Shown: positions 1 through 12,400 of the stretch, one piece after another | Layout: every line of letters starts with the position of its first letter | How positions within the stretch are numbered: the stretch's first letter is position 1 | From: Isoetes engelmannii | Lineage: Eukaryota > Streptophyta > Lycopodiopsida > Isoetales > Isoetaceae | Direction of reading: 5' to 3' | NCBI GenBank assembly: GCA_011763485.2 | Contig: JAANSK020242182.1 | Location: 1 to 24,034 of the forward strand | DNA length: 24,034 nt | Made by a program: the position numbers and the translations under genes | The notes under the pieces: generated by a model | Told to the model about the DNA's origin: nothing | What the model saw: the letters and a program-made list of their open reading frames with translations, nothing else | Databases searched by the model: none

Positions 1-54
1 CTGTTCCGTCGCATGTCCAATTGGATGCTGCCTTTGTGGCGCGACGTTAAAATG

Positions 55-77
55 CTTATCTTATCTTATCTTATCTT
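55..77. repeat. TTATC microsatellite
   Basis: Four to five copies of a CTTAT/TTATC unit. No gene is seen in 1-468. Confidence 0.5.
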
Positions 78-468
78 TAAGCAAAGGGAACTCAAAGCTG
101 TCTCCAAAATTAAAAATTTTGAATGTCGGCCATTCTTGTTCCATCCCTTCCTATTTCCAATTTTAGACCCAAGTTCCAAAAACGTTCTCGTTCCAGGTAA
201 CTATGCTTGATAGGAGTAAACGCACATATTATATCATCTTAATAACATAAAAAAGAAGATGTTAATGCATCGAGGGTTGCCCCTTGGAAACATGTCATTC
301 TTATTTTTTCCTAATATCTCCTTACGTGGGTAAGACAAAATTAAAGACCAAAATAAATCTAGGATATAATGAGGCGTGGGTGATGTTTATGGCCATAGGA
401 ATGTTGCTTTTTTAGAGTTCTATAGTAGTGCCTCTTTAGAGTACTTTTAGTAATGTTTGTGGAGGTAG

Positions 469-490
469 AAATTGAATTGAATTGAATTTG
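469..490. repeat. AATTG/TTCAA short tandem repeat, probable LINE 3' tail
   Basis: AAATTGAATTGAATTGAATT is a run of a 5-base unit. On the minus strand it lies just beyond the last LINE remnant. RTE-type LINEs often end in short tandem repeats, so it may mark the 3' end of the element. Confidence 0.5.
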
Positions 491-2600
491 TTTTTATCGT
501 CCACGGAGACCAATAGGCCTATGGGACCCAAACAAAGAGAGATTGCAAAACTTTAGCAGTAATAAGTTTGCTGACAAACTATATAGTGATACATATCAAT
601 GAAGTGTTAGAGGACACAACTGGGTGCGCATATCCATCATTGAAGAGTGTGGCACTCGTCCTCAATAACTTCCAGCTGGTAACACTGACATAGCTTGTCT
701 TCTTGCACTCTCGGGTCCATCTACCTATCTCATTTCGGAGGCAATGAGCACCTCCCGGCGGATTCACATTTGTTGGGCATATAGAACATGTGCGTTCAAT
801 TATTGGGGTTTTTTCAGCCATTTTACATAGACGTACTTACCATTAAGGAGTTTTTTTTTACCACTATTTGGAGTAAACTATATACTTTAGGAGTTAAATT
901 AGCTTTCATAAGCCAGTATACCAGAGGTGTTTTTGGCCACCCTCCTGAATGCAGATGACATATCCCCTTTGTTATAAGTGATTCCTCGAGGATCACCTGC
1001 GCAAATGGATGCAATGAGTCCACGGTTCTTCATAGATAAATGTCTATGGAGGTACTTTTGTGGACCCCGCTCAAGCATAGGATTGATATGACTCTTGTAC
1101 TATACCGGTTTTACATGTTCCAAAGCCCCAGCATCCCAAAGCTTGTCGAGGAAGCATGCATCGAGATATTGCCTCAAGTGATTGTGATACTCCTCGCTCC
1201 TCGCTTTCTACTGATATGCACATGTGCTCCTGCAGATTCCATCTGGAGAGCCAATTAGCTCGCTTTTTCTTCTAGCAGGCTTTGAGTTGAGGTGTTCTGG
1301 ATCCATTGCCATGGCATAGACGAGGTGTGGGAGGTGAGTGTTACCCATATTGACCATCTTCTGAAGGTATCAGAGTTGACGGTCTAGCTCCGTCCTCTGT
1401 AAAGCAAGAAACTGGTCTCCTACAAAAGTATCTGATAAGGCATCGTGGACAACTCCAAGTGTTGGGCCAAAAAAACCTTCTAAACCCACTTCAAGTCATT
1501 TCAGACGGCAAGTGATACCAGTAGTTCCGACACCTCCACCCCATATAAACGGACGGGCTCCATCAAGACCCTAAACAAGTGCGATTGGTGAGCTCATCCT
1601 TAAAGCTATGCTTTGTAACAGGTGTTCTGCAATGTATATAGAGCCTTCTAGCCTGTTGTCACTCGCTACCAGATAGAAATATCCCAGAATGTGGTAGTAT
1701 TGCACTCCACTCCCAGCTACTTGAAGGTAGAAACAACCTCCAAAATCTGACCTTCATAAGTGAAGGAGGCCGGTCTTGGTTGACGTGAAGACGAGATGAG
1801 GAGCACCTTAGTCTTAGCCAAATTCACACGTATTCCAATGGTCTGGCAGAAAGTACTAAATCCTGCTGCATGGTGGCCAAGATGTAAGCTAAGAGGTCCA
1901 CATCATCGACGTAGATGACCTGCCGAACAATATGGTGCAGGAGTTAAGCCTCTCCACCCCTTGTTGAACAAGCCAACCCTCTAGCTGATCAATATAGAGG
2001 CCAAACAATGTTTGAGAGAGTGGGCATCCTTGGCGGACTTCAACACTACTATTACAAGTTGGCCTGATGGGGCATGTTCCATACAATCGGTATATGGCAT
2101 TCTAGGGGACTCCTAACTTAGTGAATCTCTCCCATAGCTTCTCCCTAGGAACTATGTCAAAATCTTTTGCAAGTCGACAAAACAACAATACAGGCCCTGT
2201 CGGTGATTTTTGCTTTTATCAAGGCCCGCAAGATGAAAATATGATCAATAGTGGAGTGTCGATGCCTAAAACCCTGCCTATATAAGGGCTCGGACCTCTG
2301 TTTCCTCTACCCATGCAGTCAATTGGTTCTCCAATATGCCAGTCAATAGTTTTGCGAGCAACTATCTGACCATGATCGTGCGATAGTTGATTGGGCAGTG
2401 AGGATCTCCTGCCTTATAGATGGGAACTACTCTGGTGGTGGTCCACTGTGGGGGAAAGCCTTCTTGAAGTGCCCTATTGAATAGCCCTAAAGGGGGACGA
2501 TATGTAGCCCTGCCCACTTGAGTAGCACTATCTGCATTCTGTCCAGATCTGTAATCTTGTCATTGGCGAGACGATGTAAGCCCGGAGTGACCCTCCCCTT
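470..2600 (-). mobile_element. Decayed RTE-type LINE, 5'-truncated
   Basis: Minus-strand reverse transcriptase remnants appear in order. PQWTTTRVVPIYKAGDP followed by NYRTIMV lies near 2390-2460. RQGCPLSQTLFGLYIDQLE has QGCPLS at 2015-2032. The catalytic motif YVDD is at 1902-1913, and VNLAKTKVLLIS lies near 1810. C-terminal pieces include PYGVEVSELLVSLAV near 1500-1545, MPYQILL near 1425-1450, and a zinc-knuckle-like CQCYQLEVIEDECHTL with EDECHTL at 643-663. These fit the plant RTE (BovB-like) clade. The pieces lie in different frames with stops between, so there are many frameshifts and the copy is dead. The endonuclease domain expected above 2600 was not found. The left end may be the AATTC-type repeat at 469-490. 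Confidence 0.5.
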
Positions 2601-3430
2601 CCCCTCCGCCCACCCCTTCCCATGTGCAGAGGTACCTCAATCAACTCTGGGAAAAGCTTAGGAAAAGACAACACTCAAAACCACTAGATATTCAATCTAA
2701 CAACCATCCAAATTTAAGATGTAGGCTTCAGGAATTAGCTTTAAGAAATTGTCAGAATTCTGGAAACCTGCAAATAAGGTATATGGCTTATAAGATGGTA
2801 GCATGTAAATAATCTTATACGGAAGTCTTGTACGGAAAAAGTCTCCTATATTTGGTTGATGTTGAAGCAGGAAACAAGGTCGGAGTTGTGACAATACAAT
2901 TTGGTGACACTCTGTCTTTGCATGCAACTATGGAAGCCACGTCTTGCGTTTTATTCGTCAGCAGTTATGTCTGTAACTCTTCAAAAGAAAAACCTGCAAT
3001 AAAACTCCTCTAAAAGCAGATCACTCTCACTCATCCTTGATTATGAAGGATGGCCTTGATTCTACTTGGCTCCTGCATTTCTGCAGTAGTTTAACATATT
3101 AACAAAAAGTTATCATATCAGAGGATATATACAAAAATTTAGTTGGCTACATCAGGTTTATGCTACAAACTTCTAAAAGAAACTTAGCTCTTCGTTTAAA
3201 ACTCAACACCCCAATTATAAGTTCCCACTTAATCTAAAACAAGGATTAATTCTTATAATTCTAGACTGGCTAAATAGTTACATCTGCTCTTCAAAAGCTA
3301 GATGCACCTGTTCTTCAAAAACTTCAGAAACTTCTAAACTAATCTACTCAAGTCTAGAGTTTATCTTCTTAAATTCTAGATTCTAGATCTATAAATCTAC
3401 CCTCCACAGTTCCCAAAAGAAATCGGAACC
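2601..3430. other. Spacer without a recognised gene
   Basis: AT-rich sequence; short open stretches only, none resembling a known protein. Confidence 0.5.
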
Positions 3431-3436
3431 GTGCAC

Positions 3437-3452
3437 TGATACCAATTGATAC
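3437..3452 (-). other. Possible LTR-element primer-binding site
   Basis: Minus-strand TTGGTATCAGTGCACGG matches the tRNA-iMet primer-binding site at 11 of 12 core positions. Neighbouring LTRs could not be delimited, so this may be a small fossil of an LTR element or a chance match. Confidence 0.5.
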
Positions 3453-3459
3453 GAAAAAG

Positions 3460-5210
3460 TTATCTCCAAGCTTTATCTGCAAAACCACCATCAGAAGATG
3501 AAGGAAATAACACAAATCCACCCCTTAAGGCAAAAGCTCACCACCCAACCGGGCTATCCTGAGCAAGAGAAATATCATGAGAAAGACTTAATCTTGGAAA
3601 AAGGAATGGTTCAAGGGAAAACAATCAAGTCACTAGAAAATCCTCAATCTAGAGAATCACAAATTCAAGGTAAGTGGTTTACACAAAAGGCTCTCTTTAT
3701 TTAGATCTTAATGGCCCTTGTTTAATTTTAGAAGAGTCCTTAATATAAACACTAAAGATAGAGGTTTATCTTGGATATTATATTCAATGGCTTGGCATAA
3801 ACATTACACTTTCTTTCTCTTTCTCTTGCTCATATAGCCACTCCTTCGAGCATCACCATATCAACCATGTGGACTAAAGACTTCTTTTGATATAGTACCA
3901 ATTTAACAATAGAGAACCAACAAAACAAGGATGAGCAACATATTTGTTACAAAATAATTATGATGTTCAATTAGGCTTGGATGTAAGCATATGTGACAAG
4001 CATATTTTGTACAAATGCTACTTTCATCACTCTTGTCTGAAGTAACTTTACTTTCCAATAATGATAAGCAGCCTGTAATGCTTAGCTGCCCTTGTCAAAT
4101 AAACTTGCTAGCACAAAGTGCTGCTTCACAGTGGCAAATATTGTGAAGGCAAATTGTGCAAAGGCCACCATATTAATGGCCACTTGTGCATGACAAGGAA
4201 GCTCAATCGTCTCAAAAGTCATCCTTCAAATATATATAATCTTCCTTAACACAAATTTTGCGCACGATCTGAAGATGTACATAAAGCACGCAAACCTAAA
4301 GAAGAAGGTGCATGCTGCAAACTAGTATTCGATACATTACGCTTGAAGAAAGACCTTTGTTTGGCAACGAATCTTGTAAATCAAAGAGCTTAGGCTTTCC
4401 CAGCTTTTCCACATCAACTCTATATAACGAAATTGTAATCGATCCCTTCCTGCTAACTTTGGGGGCACAAAGACTCTACTACTGGGTTGATTACCTTCGA
4501 GATTTGAATGACCATGGGCTTTAATCCTGTAAGTGCTTGTCAGGCAACTCTTCATCCCTCCATTACTCATCCTGTTAGACGGTTTTCAAAACGGCCGCCT
4601 AGCAACAGGGGCGACCGATAGTTTACAGCCGATAGTGGGTTTGAAGCAGTTGTCGACATATTCGGAGCATATACTGACTCAATCACGAAAATGCCAAATA
4701 CCCAATAAGCAAAGGATTGCCCATCTAGGAGAAACAAAAAAAAAAGGTGTTATTGCACTAGGGGTTGCCCAGTAGGAGCCGAAAATGGAGAACACAAGGC
4801 GATGATTAGTAGGTTGTTACGGAGCATAAAGGTTTGGATTACTACTTGGCAAAGGCAGACTGATTCTAACGGCATATTCTAGAATGCATTTCTACCATAC
4901 CAGTATAAATGATAAAAATAAAATATTATCCTTTTAAAGGAAAAACAAAGGAGCATGTTTCAAATCATGAAAGAAGATGGCAGGGGCCCTGATTGCCTCT
5001 AAATTGTTCAGTCTGCAAAAACATTTATCTAGTTTTCCAAAAAGGTTAAAGCAAGAGATTCAAAATCAAAAGGTACTGTATTAAATGATATACCAACACA
5101 ATAAAACACGGCGTGCAACTAGTTCTAGTAAAAAAGCTAAACAAAGAATACGAAATCAGACTGCATAACATGCTTTACGATCAAATAGAGTTCGCAGCAG
5201 ATTTACTAGA
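3460..5210. other. Spacer without a recognised gene
   Basis: Several open stretches of 60-80 codons exist, at 3498-3704, 4312-4524 and 4533-4775. They have no recognisable domain and no splice structure that I can support. They are probably chance frames in decayed repeat DNA. Confidence 0.5.
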
Positions 5211-5213
5211 GCC

Positions 5214-5293
5214 AAGGAAAAAACTTTGCTAGAAAGCTACCCAAATTCAAATCAAGGAAGGAAAAAACTTTTCCAAAAGTCTACCCAAACTTG
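5214..5293. repeat. Degenerate 44-bp tandem repeat
   Basis: AAGGAAAAAACTTTGCTAG and AAGGAAAAAACTTTTCCAA begin two similar units, at 5214 and 5258. Both continue with CTACCCAAA. Homology is imperfect. Confidence 0.5.
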
Positions 5294-5439
5294 TGTCGCA
5301 GAGTCCAATTAAAATACACATCACAAGCTCAAAATGTACTGGAAAAAAACAAATAAAGACTCCAAATAGCATTTCATACACGGGCCATGAACTCTGAACG
5401 CTGGTAGAGGCCATTCAACTCAACACGACCAAGGCAAGG

Positions 5440-5570
5440 TGCAAAGGTGGGTCAAACAACCTGGCCATGCCTTGCAAGAACATAGGTGGATCAACGAGTC
5501 AGCCATCTTCAAATTCCCGAAGCCAGCTATACCTTGCAAGAACAAAGGCGAATCAAACAGCCGGTCATCC
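5440..5570. repeat. Degenerate 62-bp tandem repeat
   Basis: CCTTGCAAGAACATAGGTGG at 5470 and CCTTGCAAGAACAAAGGCGA at 5532 begin two units that continue with ATCAA. A weaker third copy (GCAAAGGTGGGTCAAACAAC) lies just before the first. Confidence 0.5.
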
Positions 5571-5648
5571 TAGACCATCTACGGCTGCTGCATGCATCTC
5601 CTACCCGAATTGCATGATATCTCCGAGTTAAATATGCTTTTGACCAGA

Positions 5649-5682
5649 AAATGGGGCTTAAAAATAGGAATAAGCCCCATTT
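5649..5682. repeat. Perfect 12-bp inverted repeat with 10-nt loop
   Basis: AAATGGGGCTTA at 5649-5660 and TAAGCCCCATTT at 5671-5682 are exact reverse complements. The hairpin lies about 400 bp beyond the GP210 stop codon. Confidence 0.5.
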
Positions 5683-6079
5683 GAATCTCGGCCCTCCATT
5701 CTAATCATCCGTTCATTTAGACATTTAATTTGGCATTTTTTTAGCATATGCCATTTTGCTCACCTCCAGCCCTTGGGATTGTTCGCGGGCAACCCAAAAA
5801 AGGGACGAAACTGCATTCCATATGTATTTAAAAAAACTTTTCTATTTTAATCTGAAATCATTCTGTATACAAGCTATCTTACACAACGGCGAGGAGTGCC
5901 AAGCACCCCTTCTTTACCTCTTCTCCTTTTGTCATATACATTAAATAAAACCCACCTAGAATCACAAAATTGGTGGGTAAATCAATTTGATACAGAAAAG
6001 TAATTGTATAATAATAATCAGAATTGACTAATCAAACAGATACAGGCACATTTTTCGAACAGAAGACCATGTCAATTTT
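5683..6079 (-). other. GP210 3' flank, including likely 3' UTR
   Basis: Directly downstream of the stop codon. No canonical AATAAA on the transcript strand was found; two TGTA-containing stretches near 5992 and 6042 may be upstream poly(A) elements. The cleavage site cannot be placed from sequence. Confidence 0.5.
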
Positions 6080-6444
6080 TCAATATGTCCTGGAGGGATC
6101 TGGACGCCTATAAGTCTGCCTGCTGTAATAAGGCGTTTTCTCAATTGTCCTGCCAATGTAGTCGGTGTAAGGATGTGGTGGCGTTAGAGATCCTCTATAC
6201 TGCAGAGTATGCAATGGAGTATGCACATCATCTATGTTTCCATTAAGAACCACCCCTTGCTGCTCGCTAGGTCCCCCTCTTTTTGACCGGAACCGTCTAG
6301 CATGATCGAGGATACGAGAACAGATCAGAAGGGGTATGATAATGACAATCAAAGTCACCACTATTGCTTTGAACGCCCTAGCCACTGAGGTCCCCAAATA
6401 GAAAAGGTTGGCTTCACATTTCACAGGAATCTCCACGCGTTGAC
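6080..6444 (-). CDS. GP210: GP210 exon 37: transmembrane helix and C-terminal tail
   Basis: Starts with a split Gly codon and QRVEIPVKCEANLFYLG. Then comes the only strong internal hydrophobic helix, AIVVTLIVIIIPLLICS (about residues 1882-1898), flanked by the basic stretch RILDHARRFRSKR. The 78-residue tail is rich in Pro, Thr and Tyr and contains YTDYIGRTIEKTPYYSRQTY, which resembles the conserved plant tail 'EYVKRTVDETPYYRRE'. In this family the tail faces the cytoplasm or pore side. The stop codon is at 6080-6082. Confidence 0.5.
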
Positions 6445-9400
6445 CTGTATTTATGGAACATTTCAGAGCATGAAAACGTGCATGAGGCACTAAGCAAATT
6501 CTCACCTGTACTTGAAAGCGAAAATACTACAACATCTGAAAAAGACTCCTGGTTTCCAATCATCTTCACCTGAAATCAGTTACAAAAATGGCATAAATGA
6601 GATTTCCTCCAGCAGAAGTGCTTGCTCAGTTGCAATACCTCATAAATGGCATGGCCACCCACTCCAAACTCAACGGCCTTAGAAACACAGTTAATACTCA
6701 AGACATCATCTCGTATCCATGAAACTTCTAATCCTCCTACACAATCCAAACCAAAGATATATAAAGCTTGCTGAATGACGTTGAGCATGTGAAATGTTTG
6801 TGCTTACCAATGCTTCCAACAACAGTTATGTAACTTTTGTTTGCCCTAGAAGATAAATGAAGCTGCAACAGCTACAACATTAGCGATCTCATTGACCACA
6901 GAGCAGCTGAGACTGAACAAAAAAAATGGGAGAAAAGGGGCTCCAAATGAGAGCCTTGACATAGAATCTACTACAGCATATACCAGCACATCATCCCAGG
7001 CCTCCAGCAGCATCATGACCATAAACACCTTTCAAACAAAATATCTTGGCACAAACAATATCGGAATCTGGTAAATTAAGGGTGTCATTGGCAGCGTGGC
7101 ATAGATTACTTAGTCCTGGAACCGCGCTTCATAATCAGCCTAAATTAAAGCTGTCTTGTGCTTAAATGGACATCCATAGTTATAAGATGAATAGTAACAG
7201 AGTTGGAAGTGAGTAATTCCTTCCTATATAGATTAAATTCAAAGGATGCAATCATACAGACCTCGTGTGGACTGTCAACTGCAAATCCCCCTGCAAATTT
7301 GGCATCTGCATAACCTGACACATTGGACAAGCCAGATATTGTTGCTATAATTCTTATTGTTAAGACCCCTTCCTTTTCTCCAACGTCAGCAACATGGTGT
7401 TTGGACTCCAATTCACGTTGTAATGTAAGAACCAGCTTTCCTGGTGGATATGGGAAAAAGGAGCAATAGAATTCCCCAGTGTTTGGTGACCTCCAAGCTG
7501 TAGCACGACTACAGATCAAGCAAAGTACATTATAGACCATGGGAAATGATAATCAAAATAGTTGACAAATAACTAAGCCATATGTTACCCTATAAAGGAA
7601 GGATCAACGCTGCAATCATATGATACAACATCATCCCCAACAACACCAATATTGCGTCCACGGCTATCACTGTCATAATAAAACATGGCTATCACTCTTC
7701 AAATAAGAATGTCGACAATGACAAACCTCGCAGCAAAGTTCTCTCTTCGCTACCAATTGAACCCATATTACCCAAAGTGCACGGGAAAGTTGTAACCCTG
7801 ATCTGGAGGAGGTGCGTTTGTCAGAAGATTGATTCGAGGTGGTGGTTGCACTCTAATTACAGAAACTCCAACAACAGAAACAGGAGTATATGTCGTCAAT
7901 CGGGGACCTTTAAAACTCACTGCAATAAGAGTGGTGAAACATCAACACAAAAAACCAGCCGAAACCCTCATAGACATGAAAATCAAGTACCAATAGTAGT
8001 TCCCTCCGCCAATGCTTGTGCTTCTCCAGTTTGCCCATCAATCCGAATTATTTCCTCATCTCCCGAGGACCATTTTCCGTTCTCCCCAGACAGCAAACCT
8101 TTCAAAACGAATGCACAAGGAAAGAATCATTAGACAATTGATGGATGCTTTAAAGCAAGTTAGTTAAGGGATGATTGACAAAATTAATGTTCGCGTAATC
8201 TACCACCTGCATCAATATTAGACCCGTGGACATGTACCTTTACCTTTTCCCAGAATTGAAAATGTCAGATGGCCTCCAATATGAAGTGTTGGATTTCTCG
8301 GATTAATATATGCACCAACAATAACCTGCAGAATAAAAACAGCATTCGCACTTCAGTTAAAGACTGATTAGCCATACCAAAAGACCATTCCTCATCATCT
8401 TAAAATCACCATAATATAGTCAACTGCATGTCGTCTTGTCTTATGAGAAATGCGTATCAGTGCAACACCTTGACGGACGCCCTGCACAGGTAAAAAAGAA
8501 GTACTCAAGCCAGCATTTTTGGCTGATCAATTTGCTCCACTGCAGATACAAAAACTCATTAACCTGGACTGTCAATGACAAATTGGATGGACTCCCATGG
8601 TGTTTCTTCTCAGTAACTTTCAAAGAGACAACATCAGCCTGATTTGTGTCTATTTGCAGCGGCACATTGCCATGACCAACTTCATAAAATGGTATGCCTG
8701 CAAAACCACATCGTGTGCTGGTTAACATGTATAATAACTGCGGGAGGCCAAAAGATTATTTAAAAAAAAACTTCAGATACCCCACTTATCACGGAGGGTG
8801 ATAGTAAAATGCTCTTGAGTTCCTATTGAAACCTCAGCCACATGGAAAGGATAGTCGTCATCCCCCGCAGTCATCTGAGCAACCTACAATAGTACAAGAA
8901 TTTAAAGTATCTTCAATGACCAACATTATTGTAAATCCAGGTAACAACGGAAAAAACGAAATTTAAACAACCATATTGGGATAGCAACGGGCCCTTTCAA
9001 GAAGCCATTCTGAGATGCATTGTTGCATTCGAATTAAACTATCATGGCATGGCATAAAGACAAGACTTGCAACTAAACAAGGCAATACAGCAATAGTGAC
9101 TTCTCTATGACACCAATCAGGCTGAATACCAGAAGACTCCATCAATCAACTCCGCAATTAATCCAGCCAAAATTAAAAAAAACCTTCTCCCGAACTAAAT
9201 AGTGACTGCAAAACGTTTCAGATGACTCACTCAAGACCCTCTCCAACCAGATCAACTTAAAGAGAAACCGCCTTTTCCCTGCAGAATTCTTTAAATATCA
9301 CCGAAACAACACTCCATTCACATTATCCAATTGCAGATTGCCCTCTCCCAATTGGGCCTATACGATTTCAGTCGTTTTTACCTCCACAAAAACCTCTGAT

Positions 9401-12400
9401 ACCATGTTGGCGTTGGCAAGCAAAATCAGAAAACCAAGCTAGGAGTTGAATGAGCAGTCCTAACAAGACTGGGAACACAGAAACACTGGTCTAACTAACT
9501 GAGCATGAGTACTACCTTCGTGTAGTGGCCACATCAGAGATGTTACGCGATTCTAATATACAATTACAACAGATGAAACCCAATTTAGCATTATTGACCA
9601 AAAGATCAGGTTGTTTCTAGTGTTTCATTGATTGAAGAGAGACCATATATTCCATTAGTAGTTCTCATAAGCTAAGTGAGCAAGAGCTAGGGACCCTTCT
9701 ATTGTTTCTTTAAGAAACATCTTGTATTGATACTCGTATATTTGTGCACTAAGATATGCAATAACAGTACTCCTATATAATGTGACATTTCAGCTGAACT
9801 CTACGCTGAGCTGTGGGGAAAGATTTGGATCAAGATCTGAATGCGAAGTATTCCCATTTGACCTGTTGGTTTAGGCCATTCTTTGACATTACCTCGGCAA
9901 CCCTGATACAGGCAGCAACCTCGTAACGTCCAGTGGCACGATCTTTTGATTGAAGACAAGACACACCAGTCCTCTCCTTTGTCTGGATGTGACCATCTTT
10001 AATGCTTATTCCACCAGAGTCACTGGGAGAATCCTATAAAGTGAATAGCACAGGAAATTGTAGCTTCTATACAAGAAGTTAACATTCATTGAAAAGTGAG
10101 AGGCTTACATGCATGATAGAATACAGAATATCAGGCTTTGACAATAGTCCATCAAATGACTCGTCTGAAGCCTGTGGCAGCAACCTAGAAGATGTATATT
10201 CTGTAGGAAGAACCCAGCTTGCTAGTAATAACGGCGGATCGCGAACTACAGAAATAGATTCTGTTGCTGTGTAATGCATGGGCTTTGAATGCCCACTTTC
10301 AAGCAAAAAGTGGCACGAGAAAGTTAAAGAGATGGTAGCCTTTCCAGGAAACCTGACAAACGTCAGCCCACAACACATGCAGAAAGTATCAATTAAGGTC
10401 ATAAAGATAGTAGCCTAACAACACAAAACATAGCACTCCATACATTTCATAACACAAACAGACCATGGTAAAAGAAGCGTAAAACAGAAAAGGGAAAGAT
10501 AATGGCTACAGAAAATCCTCAATTTAAGTAATAAGGACCCATACCACCAAGGTCCCTCAGCATTTGAAACCTAACCGAAAAATGCTGCCTTGTAAATCTG
10601 AGGTTGGAGTTTAGCTGTGGCATATAGTTTAATCATAAGCTAAAGATGGAGCCTGAATTAGGAATACTAGCAAGTCGAATGCAGCAAAGATTTGAAATCC
10701 TTCAATACCATTACCAACATTAGTCTTCATTTTGTTCATTTTCCTGTGCATTATGTGGCAGACCAGGCATCAAATTCAGCTTCTGCAGCACTTTGTCAGG
10801 ATAGCATTTTCTTGTATTGCAGAACAGGAATAGGCTACCATTCTGCTAGCAGAAAGATCTATATAAGATGATCCTACCAGAAAGATTTATATAAGATGAT
10901 CAAGATTTTTTGTCTGGTGTTTGATGATCCAGATTTTGCCTTAACCTGAAATTTTGTCATTCCGAACGCCAAGCAGTCAAATTAAACAAGACCAAGGCCG
11001 TGGCTTCCAATATATCATGGGACATCCAATTTCAGTCTTATGGGAACAGGAAAGAGGCTTGGCTTTCTTGGATTCTTAAGCAACAGGGTGAGTATCCCAC
11101 TTCCCTTTACAAAGATCCATAATTTAAAAGAAGGTTTTCCTGCATCAGCAAGAAATCAATGTATTGCTGCAGCTGCTCCCAAGCAAGTAATGATAACCTC
11201 AATCTCAAAGGATCTGACCATATTCATAATTCATCAATCTTTAATTTGCATCTACCAGCAACCTTGCTGTGCCAAGATTACAGCGCATTGGGCATTATCC
11301 TAGATGACTAGTTTGATGAATTCTGGTTTCAGAAATAGTAACAAGCTCTAAAAATAGATATCAAGTACAATTTTTCTGTTCAGCAACAGCTCCAATTCGC
11401 ATAGACAATTCAATCTTCTTAGCTGACATACCTTCCACTAACCCTCGCAGAGAACCCAGCATCAACAATTTCTGTGCTAGAATCTGGCAAACTGCTTTTT
11501 TCTGCTGCTTTCATGGTTTTAGTATGTTCTTCCAATTTCAGAGGCTCCACAAAGCGTATACCAATCACCTATAATGATGTGACAAGCAATGCGAGCTTAG
11601 TGAAACAAATGAAAACAAAGAAGAAGAGGTTTTTGTTAACTGTATAAAAATGAGTGTGAGCAATGCAGTAAAATTGTGCAGAATGTATAGGCTGTTCTTC
11701 AATGTCACTCAATCAAATTGCACTACTCTTCCAAGTTTTGTATGCTGGTGTCTAGAAAATCAAAGCCGTTGTATGAAAACTGGAAAGGGGGAGGAATCAA
11801 CCAGGACCTACATCATGTTACAATATATTGTTCACTGATTAAGTTCAATAAGGAGATGGAACACGGTGAAGTTCACGTAGGAGTTGGAAGACGTGGAACA
11901 GTATAGCTTTTAACAAGTAACTAAGTTTCTATGTACTGTTAATAGCATGGACCGCCCAAGCTCACCTGTTCATCTGAGACAGCCCACTTGTAATTGCTGC
12001 ATAGTTCAAAAAATGAAAGCAAGTCTTCCAGCTGCAATAAGAAGATATATCTAATTATATTCACGAATAGATGCACAGGAAACAGAAAAGATTTGATAAT
12101 GCCTTCTTGAAGATGTTTTAGACTAGAACATAAGAAAACCAAACTGAAAGTAAAACAAGAACGCCCAATGACAAACCATATAACCACCTAATGGGAAAAA
12201 GGATGTTCAAAGATAGATTTAAAAAGAAAAAAGTTTACGAATTAAATCTTCTGTGCAAGATTCACTAATAGATGCACAGGAAACAGAAAAGATGTGATAA
12301 TGCCTTCTTGAAGATGCTTTAGACTAGAACATAAGAAAACCAAACTGAAGGTAAAGCAAGAACATCTATTGACAACCATATAACCAACAATTGGGAAAAG

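Noticed and set aside
3498-3704. Lysine- and glutamine-rich open frame of 68 codons
   Set aside because: Low-complexity AT-rich composition, no domain, no support for expression.
4312-4775. Two overlapping open frames that might be a small gene
   Set aside because: No recognisable domain, both strands are open over part of it, and no splice or start context stands out.
5390-5570. A repeat array that might be CRISPR-like
   Set aside because: Units are degenerate and lack fixed-length unique spacers, and the context is plant nuclear DNA.
7777-8133. Plus-strand open frame of 118 codons
   Set aside because: Antisense to GP210 exons 30 and 31 and the intron between them.
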